A DNA stretch of 64,000 bases from NCBI RefSeq assembly GCF_041146395.1, contig NC_090983.1:66223501-66287500 (forward strand), given 5' to 3'. Numbering within the stretch: the stretch's first letter is position 1; each line of letters begins with the position of its first letter. The translations under genes and the position numbers were made by a program. Positions 1 through 13,389 of the stretch are shown here, one piece after another. This DNA comes from Eulemur rufifrons. Its lineage: Eukaryota > Chordata > Mammalia > Primates > Lemuridae. The notes below the pieces were generated by a model. The model was given only the letters and a program-made list of their open reading frames with translations. It did no database searches and was not told where the DNA came from.

Positions 1-962
<962 letters not shown>

Positions 963-1130
963 TCTAATTACATCTTATGGAAGATTTTAAATGATTAAGA
1001 TCATTTAAAATACAGATTTATTTCAACTGTTGCTATCTAGTAACATTATCTTAAGGGTTTCTTTTGCCCTGAGATAGTATAATAGATGAAAGTAAAATAA
1101 TAATAGAAATGATAATAATTTACAAATATA

Positions 1131-1364
1131 GCTTGAGTATCCCTTATCTGAAATGCTAGAAATGTTTCAGATTTTGGATTTTTTTTTTGTATTTTAGAAT
1201 ATTTACATTATCCTTATTGGTTGATCATCCCAAATCCAAACATCCAAAGTATGAAATGGTCCAATGAGCATTTTCTTTTTTTGAGTATCATGTCAGTGCT
1301 CAAAAAGTTTCAGATTTTAGAGCATTTTGAATTTTAGATTTTTAGATTTGGGATGGTCAACCTG
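1131..1364. mobile_element. Non-autonomous Tigger-type DNA transposon (Tigger7/MER44-like)
   Basis: The ends are inverted copies: 'cttgagtatccc' at the left and 'gggatggtcaacctg' at the right. Each end is flanked by TA (1129-1130 and 1365-1366), the target duplication of Tc1/mariner/Tigger elements. The interior has the repeated 'ttcagattttgga' motif of this family. The subfamily name is from memory. Confidence 0.75.
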
Positions 1365-1424
1365 TAATAAATATCCATTATTAATAGAACATACTAAAAA
1401 AGTTATTAGTAGGAGTATGTAATA

Positions 1425-1555
1425 AAGTTTAGAGACCACTAAATAGCAGAGCTGTTGGAGGATAGAGACTGTCGTCTTCATCTTTGTAGCTTCAGCACCT
1501 AGCACAATGACTGGAATATAGCATATGCTCAGTAAATATTAAGTGAATGAATAAA
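1425..1555 (+). repeat. L2 LINE 3' end fragment
   Basis: The order 'gaggatagagact', 'cagcacctagcacaatg', 'cagtaaatatt' and 'gaatgaataaat' matches the 3' end of mammalian L2 elements in the + direction. It is a diverged, non-coding relic. Confidence 0.75.
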
Positions 1556-2569
1556 TCAATGCAAAACCAATGTAGGAAGGAAAATGCAGAGAAATTCTAC
1601 TGAGTGCAACCTCAAATTAGAGGTGAGAAACCAAAATGAAAGAATCCGATGACTCAGATGCAGGAAATAGATTTATGTCTGAGTGTGCAATGAAATTATG
1701 ACCCTACTACAATATGAATGTGCTGTTGAGGTCATCATTTCCTGTCTCATGTGAAAGAAAAATACTGCCAGTTAAAGGGAAGAATCTGGGCTCATTCTCC
1801 TTTTGATTTAACCCTAAAACTTCACCCCGTTTCTCAGTCCTCATCCGGTGCTCGTCCCTTCACACTTCCAGTTGTGCCCCTTACCTTTGTTGCTTGAAAT
1901 GCTCACCTGAATTGCTGAGTGACTTATCTCTGCATAGTCACAGTCCCAAAGGTATTTTCTGATAAATGATTACAGCTTTACTTACGTAACCCTGCAAGCC
2001 CAGGCCTCGTCCTTCAGCGTGACAAAGAATCTTTCAAAGCCACATCACATGATATTGCACCAAAAATTTCATCGTAGGACTCAATTGTTTTACTATTTGA
2101 AGAATGGTTATCCTTGGAAGTTCTGAGTTCCTAATAGAGGGACCCTTTAAATTAATTTTTTAATAAATAATATTAAGTGCTGAGGAAAGCAACATAAGCT
2201 AGCAATATACTTGTGTTTTCAGAAGTAAATAAAGCTATTATTTCCCCAATTTTTTAGTAGAGTAAACCAGTTTTAGTAACTAGTAGAATAAAATAAAGCC
2301 TCATTATTTGGTAGCAAATGTTTAATTCATCTATGTCATCGTGATTAAATGTTCTTTAAGGTTTTATAGTCGTTATAAGCTGACCTAATATGTTTTAAGA
2401 CTAGTAATGTTGGCATTTCATGCATAATGTTGATCAATAATTAAATGTTCATAATAAATAGAGAATATCCATTTTGAGCACAAATATTTTTTATGGCATT
2501 ATTGGGAAAGGGTAGCAACCATCAATGACAAGTAGAGCTCGCTCTTCTGTAATTCACAAGAGGCCACTG
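1556..2569. other. No gene seen
   Basis: AT-rich single-copy-looking sequence with no long open frame, exon-like block or repeat I can name. Confidence 0.5.
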
Positions 2570-2692
2570 GATAATATGCACCGTGAGGACAGGAAATATG
2601 TGCCTTTCATTCATTGTTGTATCCCTCATGTCTAGCACAGTGCCTAGCACATAATGAGAATCCAATAAATATTTGCCAAGTAAATGAATAAA
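2570..2692 (+). repeat. L2 LINE 3' end fragment
   Basis: It shows 'ctagcacagtgcctagcaca' followed by 'aataaatatttgccaagtaaatg', the tail of L2. This is a second L2 tail in the same orientation about 1 kb from the first. Confidence 0.8.
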
Positions 2693-3839
2693 GTATGTGT
2701 AAGTTCACTGCTGACACCAGCCACATATTACACCTCTGCCTGCCCATAAAGACAAGTCTCGAAGAACAGCTGTTTCATAGGGAAGTGGTTTTCAATTTCT
2801 GATCTAGGGAACCTTGGTGCGCTGTGGAGAGATGCTGGGGGGTTCTGCCAACAGTAAATTACTTTCTCCCAAACCTTTGCATTGCCTGAGTGTATTTGTC
2901 AGAATTTTAAATAACAATGCTGCCTACCTTAAGCAAAAGAAAAATTGTCTCCAAAATGCCAACAAACGTAGAAAAAAAGAAGCCAAGGAAAGGGCAGAAT
3001 TCAGCCTGGGTCCCACAAAGAGCCACCACCTCTGTCTCTCAGCGTGTTGGCTTCGTGCTCACAGCACACCAGTTCCTTTTAGTGGGAAACACGGCTTATG
3101 ACAGTTGTTAAGCTTTAGTGTATCTTAGAACTCTAGTCACTAGATAAAGACTGACTTCAAGCTTTCTTGGCTTCCGGTTTAAAATTTTGGAGAAGGAATT
3201 TTGTTTACAAAAGAGTTTGGCCATTAAGATGGTTTTGAAAAATGTCTGCTCTAAGCAATTACTTTGCAGCCTCACTGCTCTTTTCTGACCCTCCTAGTTT
3301 TGTCTCCGTCTGTTCTTCCTCAGCATCATTTCCTTAATTCTGAACTTGGACTCCCTGCCCCGTCTTTACCCCTTCTTAACTCTCCTCCTGGCCTGTTTGG
3401 CCCTTAGCTTTCCTGTTCTTTGTGTCCTGATGTGCCTTTTGGTGCTTCTACCCCTTTGTCTTGAGTGAAGACTCCCCGCCCAGAGAATCCCCTTCCAGCT
3501 TTCTGTCTGGGAGGGATTGAGCTGTATAATGTGTAAGTTTCAAGATTATATAAACCATAGCTGTTTTAAATCTTCCTTGTACTTTCAAAAGGTTTTCACA
3601 TAAGGACAAAAGGCAGTTATTTTATATCTACTGTAGTCCCAAGCAGCATGTAAATAGGGTAGAAGTTCTTAAAATAACTTCTTTTGTAAAGTGGGACACC
3701 TTCAATCATCAGACAACTTAAATTTTCTCTGATACAAGTGCTAAAAAATGACCTTGATCAGTAAAAAGGTACATACATATTGAAGCATGGGAATGATCAA
3801 TATAGTCTTTCCTTTCTGTTTCTGGACAGTCAGTTAAAG
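2693..3839. other. No gene seen; short open frames dismissed
   Basis: Two overlapping open frames at 2814-3111 read the same DNA in different frames and resemble no family I know. I see no exon signal in this stretch. Confidence 0.5.
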
Positions 3840-4016
3840 CAGGGGGCCCCAACCTATGGTGAGTTGTATAATTATTTCATGATATATTACAATGTAATAA
3901 TAATAGAAATAAAGTACATAATAAATGTAATGCACTTGAGTCATCCCAAAACCATCCTCCCCCTTCCCAGTTCATGGAAAATTTGTCTCTGGTGCCAGAA
4001 AGGTTGGGGACTGCTG
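3840..4016. mobile_element. Short hAT-type non-autonomous DNA transposon
   Basis: The termini are 16-bp imperfect inverted repeats: 'cagggggccccaacct' at the left and 'aggttggggactgctg' at the right. The flanks 3832-3839 and 4017-4024 look like a decayed 8-bp target duplication, the hAT size. The 177-bp body includes the 'gtgccagaaaggttggggac' end common to Charlie-type elements. The subfamily is unassigned. Confidence 0.75.
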
Positions 4017-5064
4017 AACTAAGGTTCCTAGTCTTCCACCAGCCGCAGCAAAGCCTGACCTGAGTCAGGTTTGACAATAGCGTTACTTTACAGTGACCAA
4101 AGGAGGCGCAAGCCCCTTTTTAGAACAGGACATTTCATCTTTACTATTCCACTTAAACTTTTGTGCTGAATTTTAAAAATGTGAGAAACGTGTCCTGGAA
4201 ATATATTTTGAATCTTGAGAAAATAATCACAGATGAAGTCAGAGAACAAGATGAATTCCAATCAAAGAAAACATCTTTAGGAATAAATAGGTAAAGGTGT
4301 GGTCCTACAGAGCATTCTTTATTTAGCTCTATGGTGAAATTATTTTGAAGTGAAGAAAAATGAAGTTTTACTTTAGTTATTTTATGAAGACATGAATAAA
4401 TGCTTTTGAAAGAGCAATTATCTGGCTCTCTTTTAAGAGAAGGTGGGTTAAGAATTGATCTTGGATCAGCTTAATTAACTTTATAATATCTTTTTTTTTC
4501 TTTTTTTACTATGCCAACAGGCATGAAATATCTTTTCATGTTCTGCATGAATTCTGTAAGACATAAGCTTTATTTTTTTTCTGTTTTATTGTTTTTGTTT
4601 TGTTTCTTTTTTGTTATTGTGTTTGTTTTAATTATTTAAAATAATTGAAAGAAGCTCTGGCTAAAATAAAATTCAGTCTCTGTTTATATTTCCACAAGTT
4701 GTAGAGAGAATGAAAAATATATCATTATAAGGAAGTGTTTCTCACAGTGGAGACTACTGACATATGCTAGGAGGTTTATAAGTGCTCTATGAGAATTTAA
4801 ATATTTTGTGTTCTTATTTCAACAATAATCATTAAGGAGGAGTATAAATATAAAGCCTAAGTCCATCCATACAATTTTGATGCCTATTTTTGTGTCCGTA
4901 GATTTACAATGATATTAGTGCCACGTGATCTCATATGTGGCAGTGTCTACATTTTAATATATTGTTTCTCAAATCAGGGTCTAGGAGTCACAGAGTCTCT
5001 GGATATGTTTTCAAGCATTTGTGACTACCCTTGTAGTAACATTAATAACTAATATTTTTGATAA
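4017..5064. other. No gene seen; T-rich stretch at 4485-4630
   Basis: A low-complexity T-rich tract (4485-4630) is the only notable structure. I see no exon or assignable repeat. Confidence 0.5.
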
Positions 5065-5265
5065 TATTTTTGATACCAGATGTGTTCTAAGAAATTTTTG
5101 TGTATTATCTGCTATAATCCTCACAACAACTCTAGGAAGTACCCTGTTTTCCTCAATTTAAATATAGAAAAACATAGGCAAAAATAAGGAACTTGCCAAA
5201 AGCTTCAGAGCTGGGTTTTGGGCCCAACACTCCTGCTCCAGAGCTTACATGTGAGTGCTGTGACA
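5065..5265 (-). repeat. MIR SINE, antisense
   Basis: It shows 'ataatcctcacaacaactct', a decayed 'gaaacataggcaaa', then 'ggaacttgccaaa' and 'agagctgggttttgggccca', the antisense order of MIR. It is an old mammalian SINE with heavy divergence. Confidence 0.75.
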
Positions 5266-7299
5266 TTTTTCTTCTCTGGTGGGCACCTTTGTCATTGGTT
5301 ACCCATCAGTATGATCAGTTAAAAAATAATTGTTTATCCTGTGAATCTCTGCGAAAAAAAAAAAAAAAAGTAATTGCTTTGTTTAGTTTAATGAATGCAG
5401 ATTTCAATTTCTTAGAATAAAAAGACTTCAGAAAATGCTGACTGGCTCCTATTATAAAGGTATGACTACTTAAAGAAGGAATTAATTTATACATCAAACA
5501 TTATTAGAGTTGTCAAAGAAAACCATTAAATCATAATAGCAACGACGTAGAGAATTTCTATTGAGGTATATTATCTATTTAGGAAGAAAATATTTCCTCC
5601 ACCGAATTTTCTCTTTTTCCTTCTCCATTCCTGAATAATCAGTGCTAAACCCTTTAGATGGGGCAGAACAAAGCTGGTCTCCATACTGGGAGGAGGAAAG
5701 AACTGCGATGACACAAAGGATGGTGTTGGAGCCCCAAAAGGGGTAGGAGGAGGAGGAGGAGGATGGCATTTGTTTAGGAAGGCTGACCTGCACTGGTGTC
5801 AGAGACCAACAGCGTTAAACACAGGATTTGTGTGTAGGGGCAGCCTGATATGGGCATCAGAACTCAAACAAGGTGAAGGCAGAGGAGCTCCATGGATGGG
5901 GTGACCTGGTGCACCACGTTAGTGCCCAAGCAGGGTGAGAAGAGCATTGACAGGGACTCAACTGGAGTGGGAGGCATGTCCATGCAGTGGGGTGGGGGCA
6001 GCACAGGGAGTCAGAGTGAGGAAGGAGTCTATCTGGAAGGGTATAGTCTGCCATGGCATATTGGAGCCTATATGGCAGGAAGGACACTTGCTGTGGGTTT
6101 TTGTACCCAAATAAGGTAAGGATGGCATCTGTGCAGAAGAAAGGGTGGCATTAGAAATGGGAAATTGGTTATATGCAGGGAGTCGATCAAACAAAAGATA
6201 TAAGGGTAATGGGAGTCTGGCTTCTCACTGTTGGTGAAAGGAGTTACAAACAGAGAAATGGAGAAAACTAAAATGAACCCTACCACTATAGTGTTGCAGT
6301 TGGAGATATCAGTGCACATTCATAGATATAGATGTTTGTGTGTATATTTTCTAGCTTTGCCTACTGGACAGGCCAAGGAACAGTGATATCTCAACAGCTA
6401 GAAGCACATCTGGTACCCAGATCTTGTCTCCTAAATACCATTCTCCAAGGAATCAGAGTTCCTTGGAAAAATAGCTGATCCAGTACTGTGAATGGCAAAG
6501 CACAAGATGAACCTGGAAAATTATGTTGTGCCAGAAAGCAAAGAAGTGCCTAAAGATTTCAAAAGGACACAGAACTCCACAACCATATATGTATTTTTTA
6601 TATTCATTTTTCCCTCTGCAAGGACACTTGTTATATACTGGGATATAGCCATGGGTTTGAGTTGATAGCCAGAGATTGACTGACAAAAACTAGAATGAGA
6701 ATGAGGCAGATTGCTGGAGCTAGAAATGGATGGAAATTAAAGGTGAATGAAGGTCAGTGTAGATTGAAAAGTCTTGTGAATATGGGGGAAGGTAGAATAT
6801 GTGGGAATGAGTCTGGAAAGGATAAGGGGAAATCCCTGAAGAAGAAATGGATAATTTGGTGACTTGAGAGGCCTGGACATTTGATTTTTATTAAGAATTG
6901 TGTCAGAGAATAGTATGAGGTAGAATAAACTAGCCTGGGTTGTAGAATATATGGAGAAATGATCATTTCAAAGCTTATGGAGTTTGGGGTATCTCTCCTT
7001 GGGTTGAGAGAACAATGGGAAAAATTGTTCAATCTCAACTTGCGGTTCAACTTAAACTTTTAACTGGATTTTCCAGTTAAAAGCACATCTGTTAATTTGA
7101 AATTTAAATTCTGGGAGGCTGGAGCTGAGAAAAATTCATCTGCACTGTAACCACATTGCATAGGGTTAATTTATCTTCATTTATAGGGAAGCACTGAGTG
7201 TATTGTAGTAAGTCTTAAACCAGGCTAAAAATATTTCCTGGGGAGCTTCCAAAAGAAATATACAGTCTCAGAAATCACTGGCATGGTGAAAAGGATAAA
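5266..7299. other. No gene seen; probably old retroelement-derived DNA
   Basis: The stretch about 5850-6690 reads like a diverged dispersed repeat (G-rich, tandem-like 'gcagggag' wording, then 'catctggtacccagatcttg'). I could not assign it to a family with confidence. Several antisense open frames of 60-98 codons overlap each other in different frames and show no domain. A GGA-repeat run lies at 5746-5763. Confidence 0.45.
7057..7083. repeat. Perfect 12-bp inverted repeat with 3-nt loop
   Basis: Arm 7057-7068 reads cttttaactgga and arm 7072-7083 is its exact reverse complement, separated by TTT. No gene or transposon explains it. Confidence 0.85.
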
Positions 7300-7425
7300 G
7301 CCAGTTGCTTTAAAACCTGGTTTCACCATTTTCTAAATGTGATTTGAACAAGTTATTTAGCCCCTCTGAACCTCAGTTTTCTTACCTGTAAAATGGGACC
7401 AATAGAAGCTATTTTATAGTATTAT
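7300..7425 (+). repeat. MIR SINE, sense
   Basis: The core order 'gatttgaacaagttatttag', 'cccctctgaacctcagtttt' and 'cttacctgtaaaatgggacc' is the sense MIR consensus. Confidence 0.85.
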
Positions 7426-8218
7426 AATGTGTGCTATAGGTGGCTATCTTGGTAATTAATGTCTTCATCACCATCACCCCTCCCCTCCATTGATACTTAT
7501 TTTGTATTTTGGGATGCCTCACATTGTATTCATAGCTAAAACCAATCAAAAGCCATATGCTAAAATCTCGGCTGAGCGTGGTGTAACTTAACCAATTTAG
7601 TATAAAAGGGGCTATACGTTAGGAGCAAGGAGCCAGAGCACACTATTTGCACTTGCAGACCTCGAATGAGGCAGCAGCATAGAAAGCCGGGCAGACGATG
7701 AGAAGCCTTCCTTTTCAGGATGCCCTAATTTTGGCAGATGGGCATGACCAGACAGATGGTGACAGGATGTGCTCCCTCCCTTTTCGAGCAACCCTGTCTT
7801 ACTAAAAGGCCACCTCACATTCTAGGAGGGATGCTGGGGCTCCCTGAGAAGCTGCCAGAGGCCTTTCTTGAACGACAGCGATATGAGAAGGCTAAGACCT
7901 ATCTTGACATGCCATAGAAGCTTAAGCATAATTCTTCATATATCTTTGTGCATGCGTCTGATTATATCATTAGAGGAAATTCCTAGAAATGGAAGCAGTG
8001 GGCTCTCAATACTCATTGCCAAATTGACGGCCAGAAGTTTCTACCAATGTATATTTCCTTAATGGTTCATTTGAGTGTTATTTCACCATACTCTTGTCGT
8101 GACTGTGACATTGCTGTTTTTAAAATTTCTGTGAATTTCTTCGATTATAAATAAGAGTTAATACATGTGTAGTGCTCACTATATGCCAGGCAATGTTCTA
8201 GCACCATCCGTATGTAGC
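7426..8218. other. No gene seen; small antisense MIR remnant near 8170-8205
   Basis: A short 'gctcactatatgccaggcaa' piece at about 8175-8195 is an antisense MIR remnant. The remaining DNA has no exon or named repeat; open frames at 7612-7818 and 7868-8062 show no homology I recognise. Confidence 0.5.
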
Positions 8219-8405
8219 AGATAGAATTCTAAGATGACCCCCAAGATTGCCTGCCCCCTGATGTACGTGCCTTGTATTAATATAACTCCCAGGAGTGTGG
8301 GTACATTGAGCTGTCTTTCTGGTGACTGTGTTATTTTATATGGCAAAAGATATTTGGAGAGGTAATGAAGGTTGCTGACAGTTGACTTTAAAATGGGGGA
8401 GAGTG

Positions 8406-8710
<305 letters not shown>

Positions 8711-8739
8711 TCACAAGAGCCATTTAAATCTGGGCCTAG

Positions 8740-9051
<312 letters not shown>

Positions 9052-9529
9052 TCAAAGATCCGAAGCATGAGAAGGAATTGACACAAGTGTGATTATCCAT
9101 GGCTGGTTTGAAAATGGAGGGGCCCTTGGGGCAAGGACTCCAAGCAACCTGCAGTCGCTGACAGCTGTCTCTGGCTGAAAATGAGCAAGGAAACAAGGAC
9201 CTCAAGTCCTATAGCCGTAAGTAACTGAATTTGACGGACAAAAAGAATGAGCTTGCAAATGGGTTTTCCCTTTAGCCTCCAGAGAAGAACTTAGCCTGGT
9301 TGCTACCTTGGTTTTAGCTTTCTCGTACTTTGAGCAAAGAAGTCAGCCATGCCATGCCAGACTTCTGATCTACAGAACAGGGAGCTAATTCATGTTGTTT
9401 TTTAAAAACAGGGAATAGATACCAGCTTAAAGGGGTTTCCACTGGCCAAATTTGGGATAATTTGAGCATCAAAATAATTACAGTAACAGATTGCAACTTG
9501 TTGAATAAAATGAATCTATATCAGTACAA

Positions 9530-10276
9530 ATAAATACATAAATTAAATGTTTAATGAGAAATTAAACCTCATTGATTTCAAAGTACCTCTTCACAAAATT
9601 CTTACTAATTGCCAGTGGAAAAAAGAGTTACTTTACAGTGGAGAAACATGACAGGCACTTCTTAAATTAAGTGGTCAAAGTGAACGTCATCAGTAGTGGA
9701 CAAATGGAAACCAGGTGTTGCAGTGAGAAGAGCACATCATTGCTTCTGTGCTATTCCTGCCACAGGTGCATAACTTGGGTCTAAGCATGAAAAAAAAAAT
9801 ACCAGAAAAACCCAAATTGAAGGACATTCTACAAAATAACTGGTACGTAATCTTCAAAAGTGTCAAGATCATGAAAGTCAAAGAAAGACTGAATAGCAAT
9901 TCCAGGCTGAAGGAAACTAAAGAGACATGACAACTAAATGCGATGCTTGAATCTGAACTGGAGCTTTTTGCTGTAAAGGACATTATTGGAACAACTGGCC
10001 AAACTTGAGTGAGATCTGAGGATTAGTTGATAATAATATAATCAATGTTAAATCACTTACCGTTGATAGTTGTCTTGTGTTTATATAGGAGAATGTTATT
10101 GTTTGTAGGAAAGAACCCCTCAAATATTCAGGAATGATAGAGAATTAGGGCAGCAACTTGCTCTGAAATGGAATCTTCGAAAGAATAAATTTCAGAAGAA
10201 TAAATTTCTTTATATTGTACTTGCAACTTTGCTGTAAGTCTGTGATTGTATCAAAATACTTAAAAAATTTAAAAAA
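9530..10276 (+). mobile_element. Old L1 (L1M-type) 3' UTR
   Basis: Characteristic wording in order: 'gtggagaaacatgacaggca', 'acccaaattgaaggacattc', 'caaaataactggtac', 'gaaactaaagagacatgaca', 'ggacattattggaacaact' and 'gcaactttgctgtaagtctg', ending in an A-rich tail. This is the 3' UTR of an ancient L1. The 60-codon open frame at 9748-9930 is part of it and not a gene. Confidence 0.8.
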
Positions 10277-10620
10277 GGCCGGGCGCGGTGGCTCACGCCT
10301 GTAATCCTAGCACTCTGGGAGGCCGAGGTGAGAGGATCGTTTGAGCTCAGGAGTTCGAGACCAGCCTGAGCAAGAGCGAGACCCCATCTCTACTAAAAAA
10401 TAGAAAGAAATTATACGGACAGCTAAAAATATATATAGAAAAAAATTAGCCGGGCGTGGTGGCGCATGCCTGTAGTCCCAGCTACTCGGGAGGCTGAGAC
10501 AGGAGGATTGCTTGAGCTCAGGAGTTTGAGGTTGCTGTGAGCTAGGCTGATGCCACGGCACTCACTCTAGCCTGGGCAACAGAGTGAGACTCTGTCTCAA
10601 AAAAAAAAAAAAAAAAAAAA
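10277..10620 (+). mobile_element. Strepsirrhine-type Alu, sense, young
   Basis: It starts 'ggccgggcgcggtggctcac'. It carries the extra middle segment 'tagaaagaaattatacggac' followed by 'agctaaaaatatatataga', diagnostic of strepsirrhine Alus, and ends in a pure A run of more than 20. The target duplication 'aatttaaaaaa' is exact on both sides (10266-10276 and 10621-10631). Confidence 0.95.
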
Positions 10621-10631
10621 AATTTAAAAAA

Positions 10632-11267
10632 GAAAACATTTTCTTTCTTTCATTGAAAATTTATAAAATACAGAAGAAAAAGAAAAAAATAAAAATCTTT
10701 CTATTCCCATTGATTATTACTGTTGCATTTTGGCACATAGCTTTACAATAATTGATTAAATATACATGTACATGTATATACACATACCCATTTTTTATAA
10801 AATCAATTATTCCTATTTGTGTCTTGCTTTAGAATTTTTATATTTATATTTAACTTATATGTCATTAATCTACAATATGAATTTTTATGGTAAGTTTTTT
10901 AAATATGTAACATATGTTGTATTATCATTGAAATGTTCAGATTTGGTTTTAAAATTAGCTGAGCACCTCTCATCAAGTTTGTCAACTCTGTCACTTTGTC
11001 ATGTCAAATTAGCCTCAGCTAACAGTTATAAAAGATATCTTAGAGCAATTAAGTTAATACATACTTCAGAGAAGAACCATGCTGATTGTTTACTCATCCT
11101 TTTCCCTTATACATACTTCCCTTTGGCCAGAACCAGGAGCATCATTTTCTAGACCTAAGGAGGCACTAGTATTGATGAGTATTTGACTACCTACTCTACC
11201 TCATGGCCCATTGCCGAAAATCTAAGAGTGAATTTGTGAATGTATGTCAATTTATTTTACCATCTGG
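10632..11267. other. No gene seen; AT-rich
   Basis: A 128-codon open frame at 10766-11152 lies in very AT-rich DNA, begins in tyrosine and isoleucine low-complexity sequence, and has no recognisable domain. I regard it as chance. Confidence 0.55.
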
Positions 11268-11567
11268 TGTATTAATCCATTTGGGCTACTATAACAAAAT
11301 AACTTAGACTGGTGCCAGCAGACTTGGTGTCTGGTGAGGGCTTGTTCTCTGCTTCAAAGGTAGCCCCTTGTTGCTGTGTCCTCATATGGTGGAAGGGGCA
11401 AATGCACTCCCTTCAATTTCTTTTATAACAGCGCTAATCCCATTTATGAGCAGGGAGCCCTCATGACTTGATAACTTCCCAAAAGGCCCCAACTCTTAAT
11501 AAAATCACATTGGGGATTAAGTTTCAACATATGAATTTTGGGTGGACACCAATATTCAGACCATAGA
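11268..11567 (-). mobile_element. MLT1A-type MaLR LTR, antisense
   Basis: The sequence runs 'tgtattaatccatttgggct', 'gtgtctggtgagggcttgtt', 'cctcatatggtggaaggggc', 'gccctcatgacttgataact' and 'caacatatgaattttgggtg'. This is the reverse complement of MLT1A. About 70 bp are missing near 11310, after 'cttagactggtgcc', so it is internally deleted. Confidence 0.9.
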
Positions 11568-11599
11568 ATCTGTGTGGTTTCTATTTTTGGCTACTAGGG

Positions 11600-12735
11600 A
11601 CAGTGCTATGACCATTCTTATACATATCTTCTGATGAATATATGTGCAAATTTTTGTAGGGTATATGTAAAAGTATAATGGGTAGGTCATAATAGCTGAA
11701 CTGCCAGTGATTTTTCTAAAAAAGTTGTTCCATTTTACAGTCCCACCAGCAGTGTGTGAATGTTCTGGTTGCTCCACTTTCTTACTAACATTTGGTATTT
11801 TCTATCTTTTTCATTTTAGCTGCCCTAGTGTGTTTACATGCAGGTATTGCATTGTGGTTTGAAATTGAATTTTCCTAATGAATAAAGTGGTGTACATTTT
11901 ACTATGTTTATTGGCCATCTGGGCATCCTTTTATTGCAGAGTGTCTGTTAAGATCTTTTGCCCCATTGTCTACTGGGTAGTCTGCCTTTTTCTTATTAAT
12001 TTGTATGTGTTTAAAAAATATATACATAATATCTGGATTCAAATCTTTTGTTGAATATTTGTATGAAAAATGTATTTTCATACTCTTTGCATTGCCTTTT
12101 CACTTCATGGTATCTTTGGATGCACAGAAGTTCTTTGTTTTAATATTTCCCAGTGTATTACATTTTCCATTTATGATTAGCATTTTAAAGAAATCTTTGC
12201 CAACTTCTAGGTCATGAATATGTTTTCTTCCAAAATGTTCATTTTCTACCTTTCACATTTAGATCTGCAATACATCTGGAACTGATTTTTGTGAATGTTG
12301 AGAGGTAGGGGATCAAGAATCATTTTTTCCAAATGAATATCCAACTGACCCAGGACCATTTATTAAAGACTGTTCTTTCCAAACCGTGCAGCAGTATGAC
12401 TCACCTCTTTCATAAATCAGGTGACTATGTACATATGGATCAATTTCTTGACTCTTTATTGGCCTATTTGCCCATCCTTGCTCCTGTAACACAGTCTTGA
12501 TTACTATAGCTTCATAATGGATCATGATGGATAGCACAGCAAATCCTTCAGCTTTGCTCTCTGCATCAGGATTCTCTTAGCTATCCTTTGTCCATTGCAT
12601 TTCTATACACATTTTAAAATCAGCTTGCCAATTTTCACATGCAAAGCAATCTCTCTAGAATTTCAGTTTAGATTGTATAAATTAATTTGGATGAGTTGAC
12701 ATTTTTACAATATTGAGTCTTTCCTACCATTTAAG
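11600..12735 (-). mobile_element. Old L1 ORF2/3' fragment, antisense
   Basis: Antisense L1 landmarks appear in order: 'cagtcccaccagcagtgtgt', 'attttcctaatga', 'ttggccatctgggcatcctt', 'ttttgccccattgtctactg', 'agatctgcaatacatctgga' and 'gaccatttattaaagactgt'. The coding frame is broken many times. Open frames within are remnants or shadows. Confidence 0.85.
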
Positions 12736-12835
12736 TAATTTGCTGAGGGGCCCATAGTTTATAAATGGTAGACCCAGAATTCAGTCTTTTGCAGTCTGAC
12801 TCCAAAGGCTAACACTACTCTAGAATTCAGGTATA
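12736..12835 (-). repeat. MIR SINE, antisense fragment
   Basis: It contains 'aagtaatttgctgaggggcc', 'agacccagaattcagtctt' and 'gcagtctgactccaaagg', the antisense MIR order. Confidence 0.7.
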
Positions 12836-12904
12836 CCTTAGTTTTAAAGATGTGCTGTTTTTATTTCAATTATATTTTAAATGAACCCATTTTGTTCATC
12901 TAAT

Positions 12905-13130
12905 ATAATGCTTTCTTCTATACTACTGTCTTTTTAAAGCCTCCCATTGTATTGATATCCCATAATTTAATTTAATCAGTCCCCTATTATCACCCATTTT
13001 AATGTCATTTCCCATTTTTCTCTAAATAATTCTGCTGTAAGCATCCTTGTAAATGTATCTTTTTGTACACATGTTTTCTTGGGATAAATCCCTAGGATTG
13101 TCATTGGGTCAAATGGTATTGAAAATGTTT
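12905..13130 (-). repeat. Probable old L1 fragment, antisense
   Basis: 'attctgctgtaagcatcctt', 'ttttcttgggataaatccct' and 'aggattgtcattgggtcaaa' are wording typical of antisense ancient L1/L2 3' regions. It ends next to the Tigger1 insertion at 13143. Confidence 0.55.
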
Positions 13131-13389
13131 AGAATTTTGATATAGGCATACCTTGGAGATAGGGTGCAGGTTCAGTTCTAGACCACTGTAATAAAGTGAA
13201 TATTACAGTAAAGCAAGTCAGACAAATTTTTTGGTTTCTTAGTGATATAAAAGTCATATTTACACTATACTGTAGTCTATAGAAATGCAACTATAATTAT
13301 GCAAAAGAATTCTGTCTAATACACACACACACACACACACACACCCCTTGATTAAAAAATACTTTATTGCTAAAAACTGCTGATGAACA

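Noticed and set aside
5857..6319. Cluster of - and + strand open frames
   Set aside because: Overlapping shadows in a G-rich, dispersed-repeat-like stretch; no domain.
10766..11152. 128-codon + strand open frame
   Set aside because: Low-complexity, AT-driven composition (Tyr/Ile/Leu), no domain, no splice context; consistent with chance.
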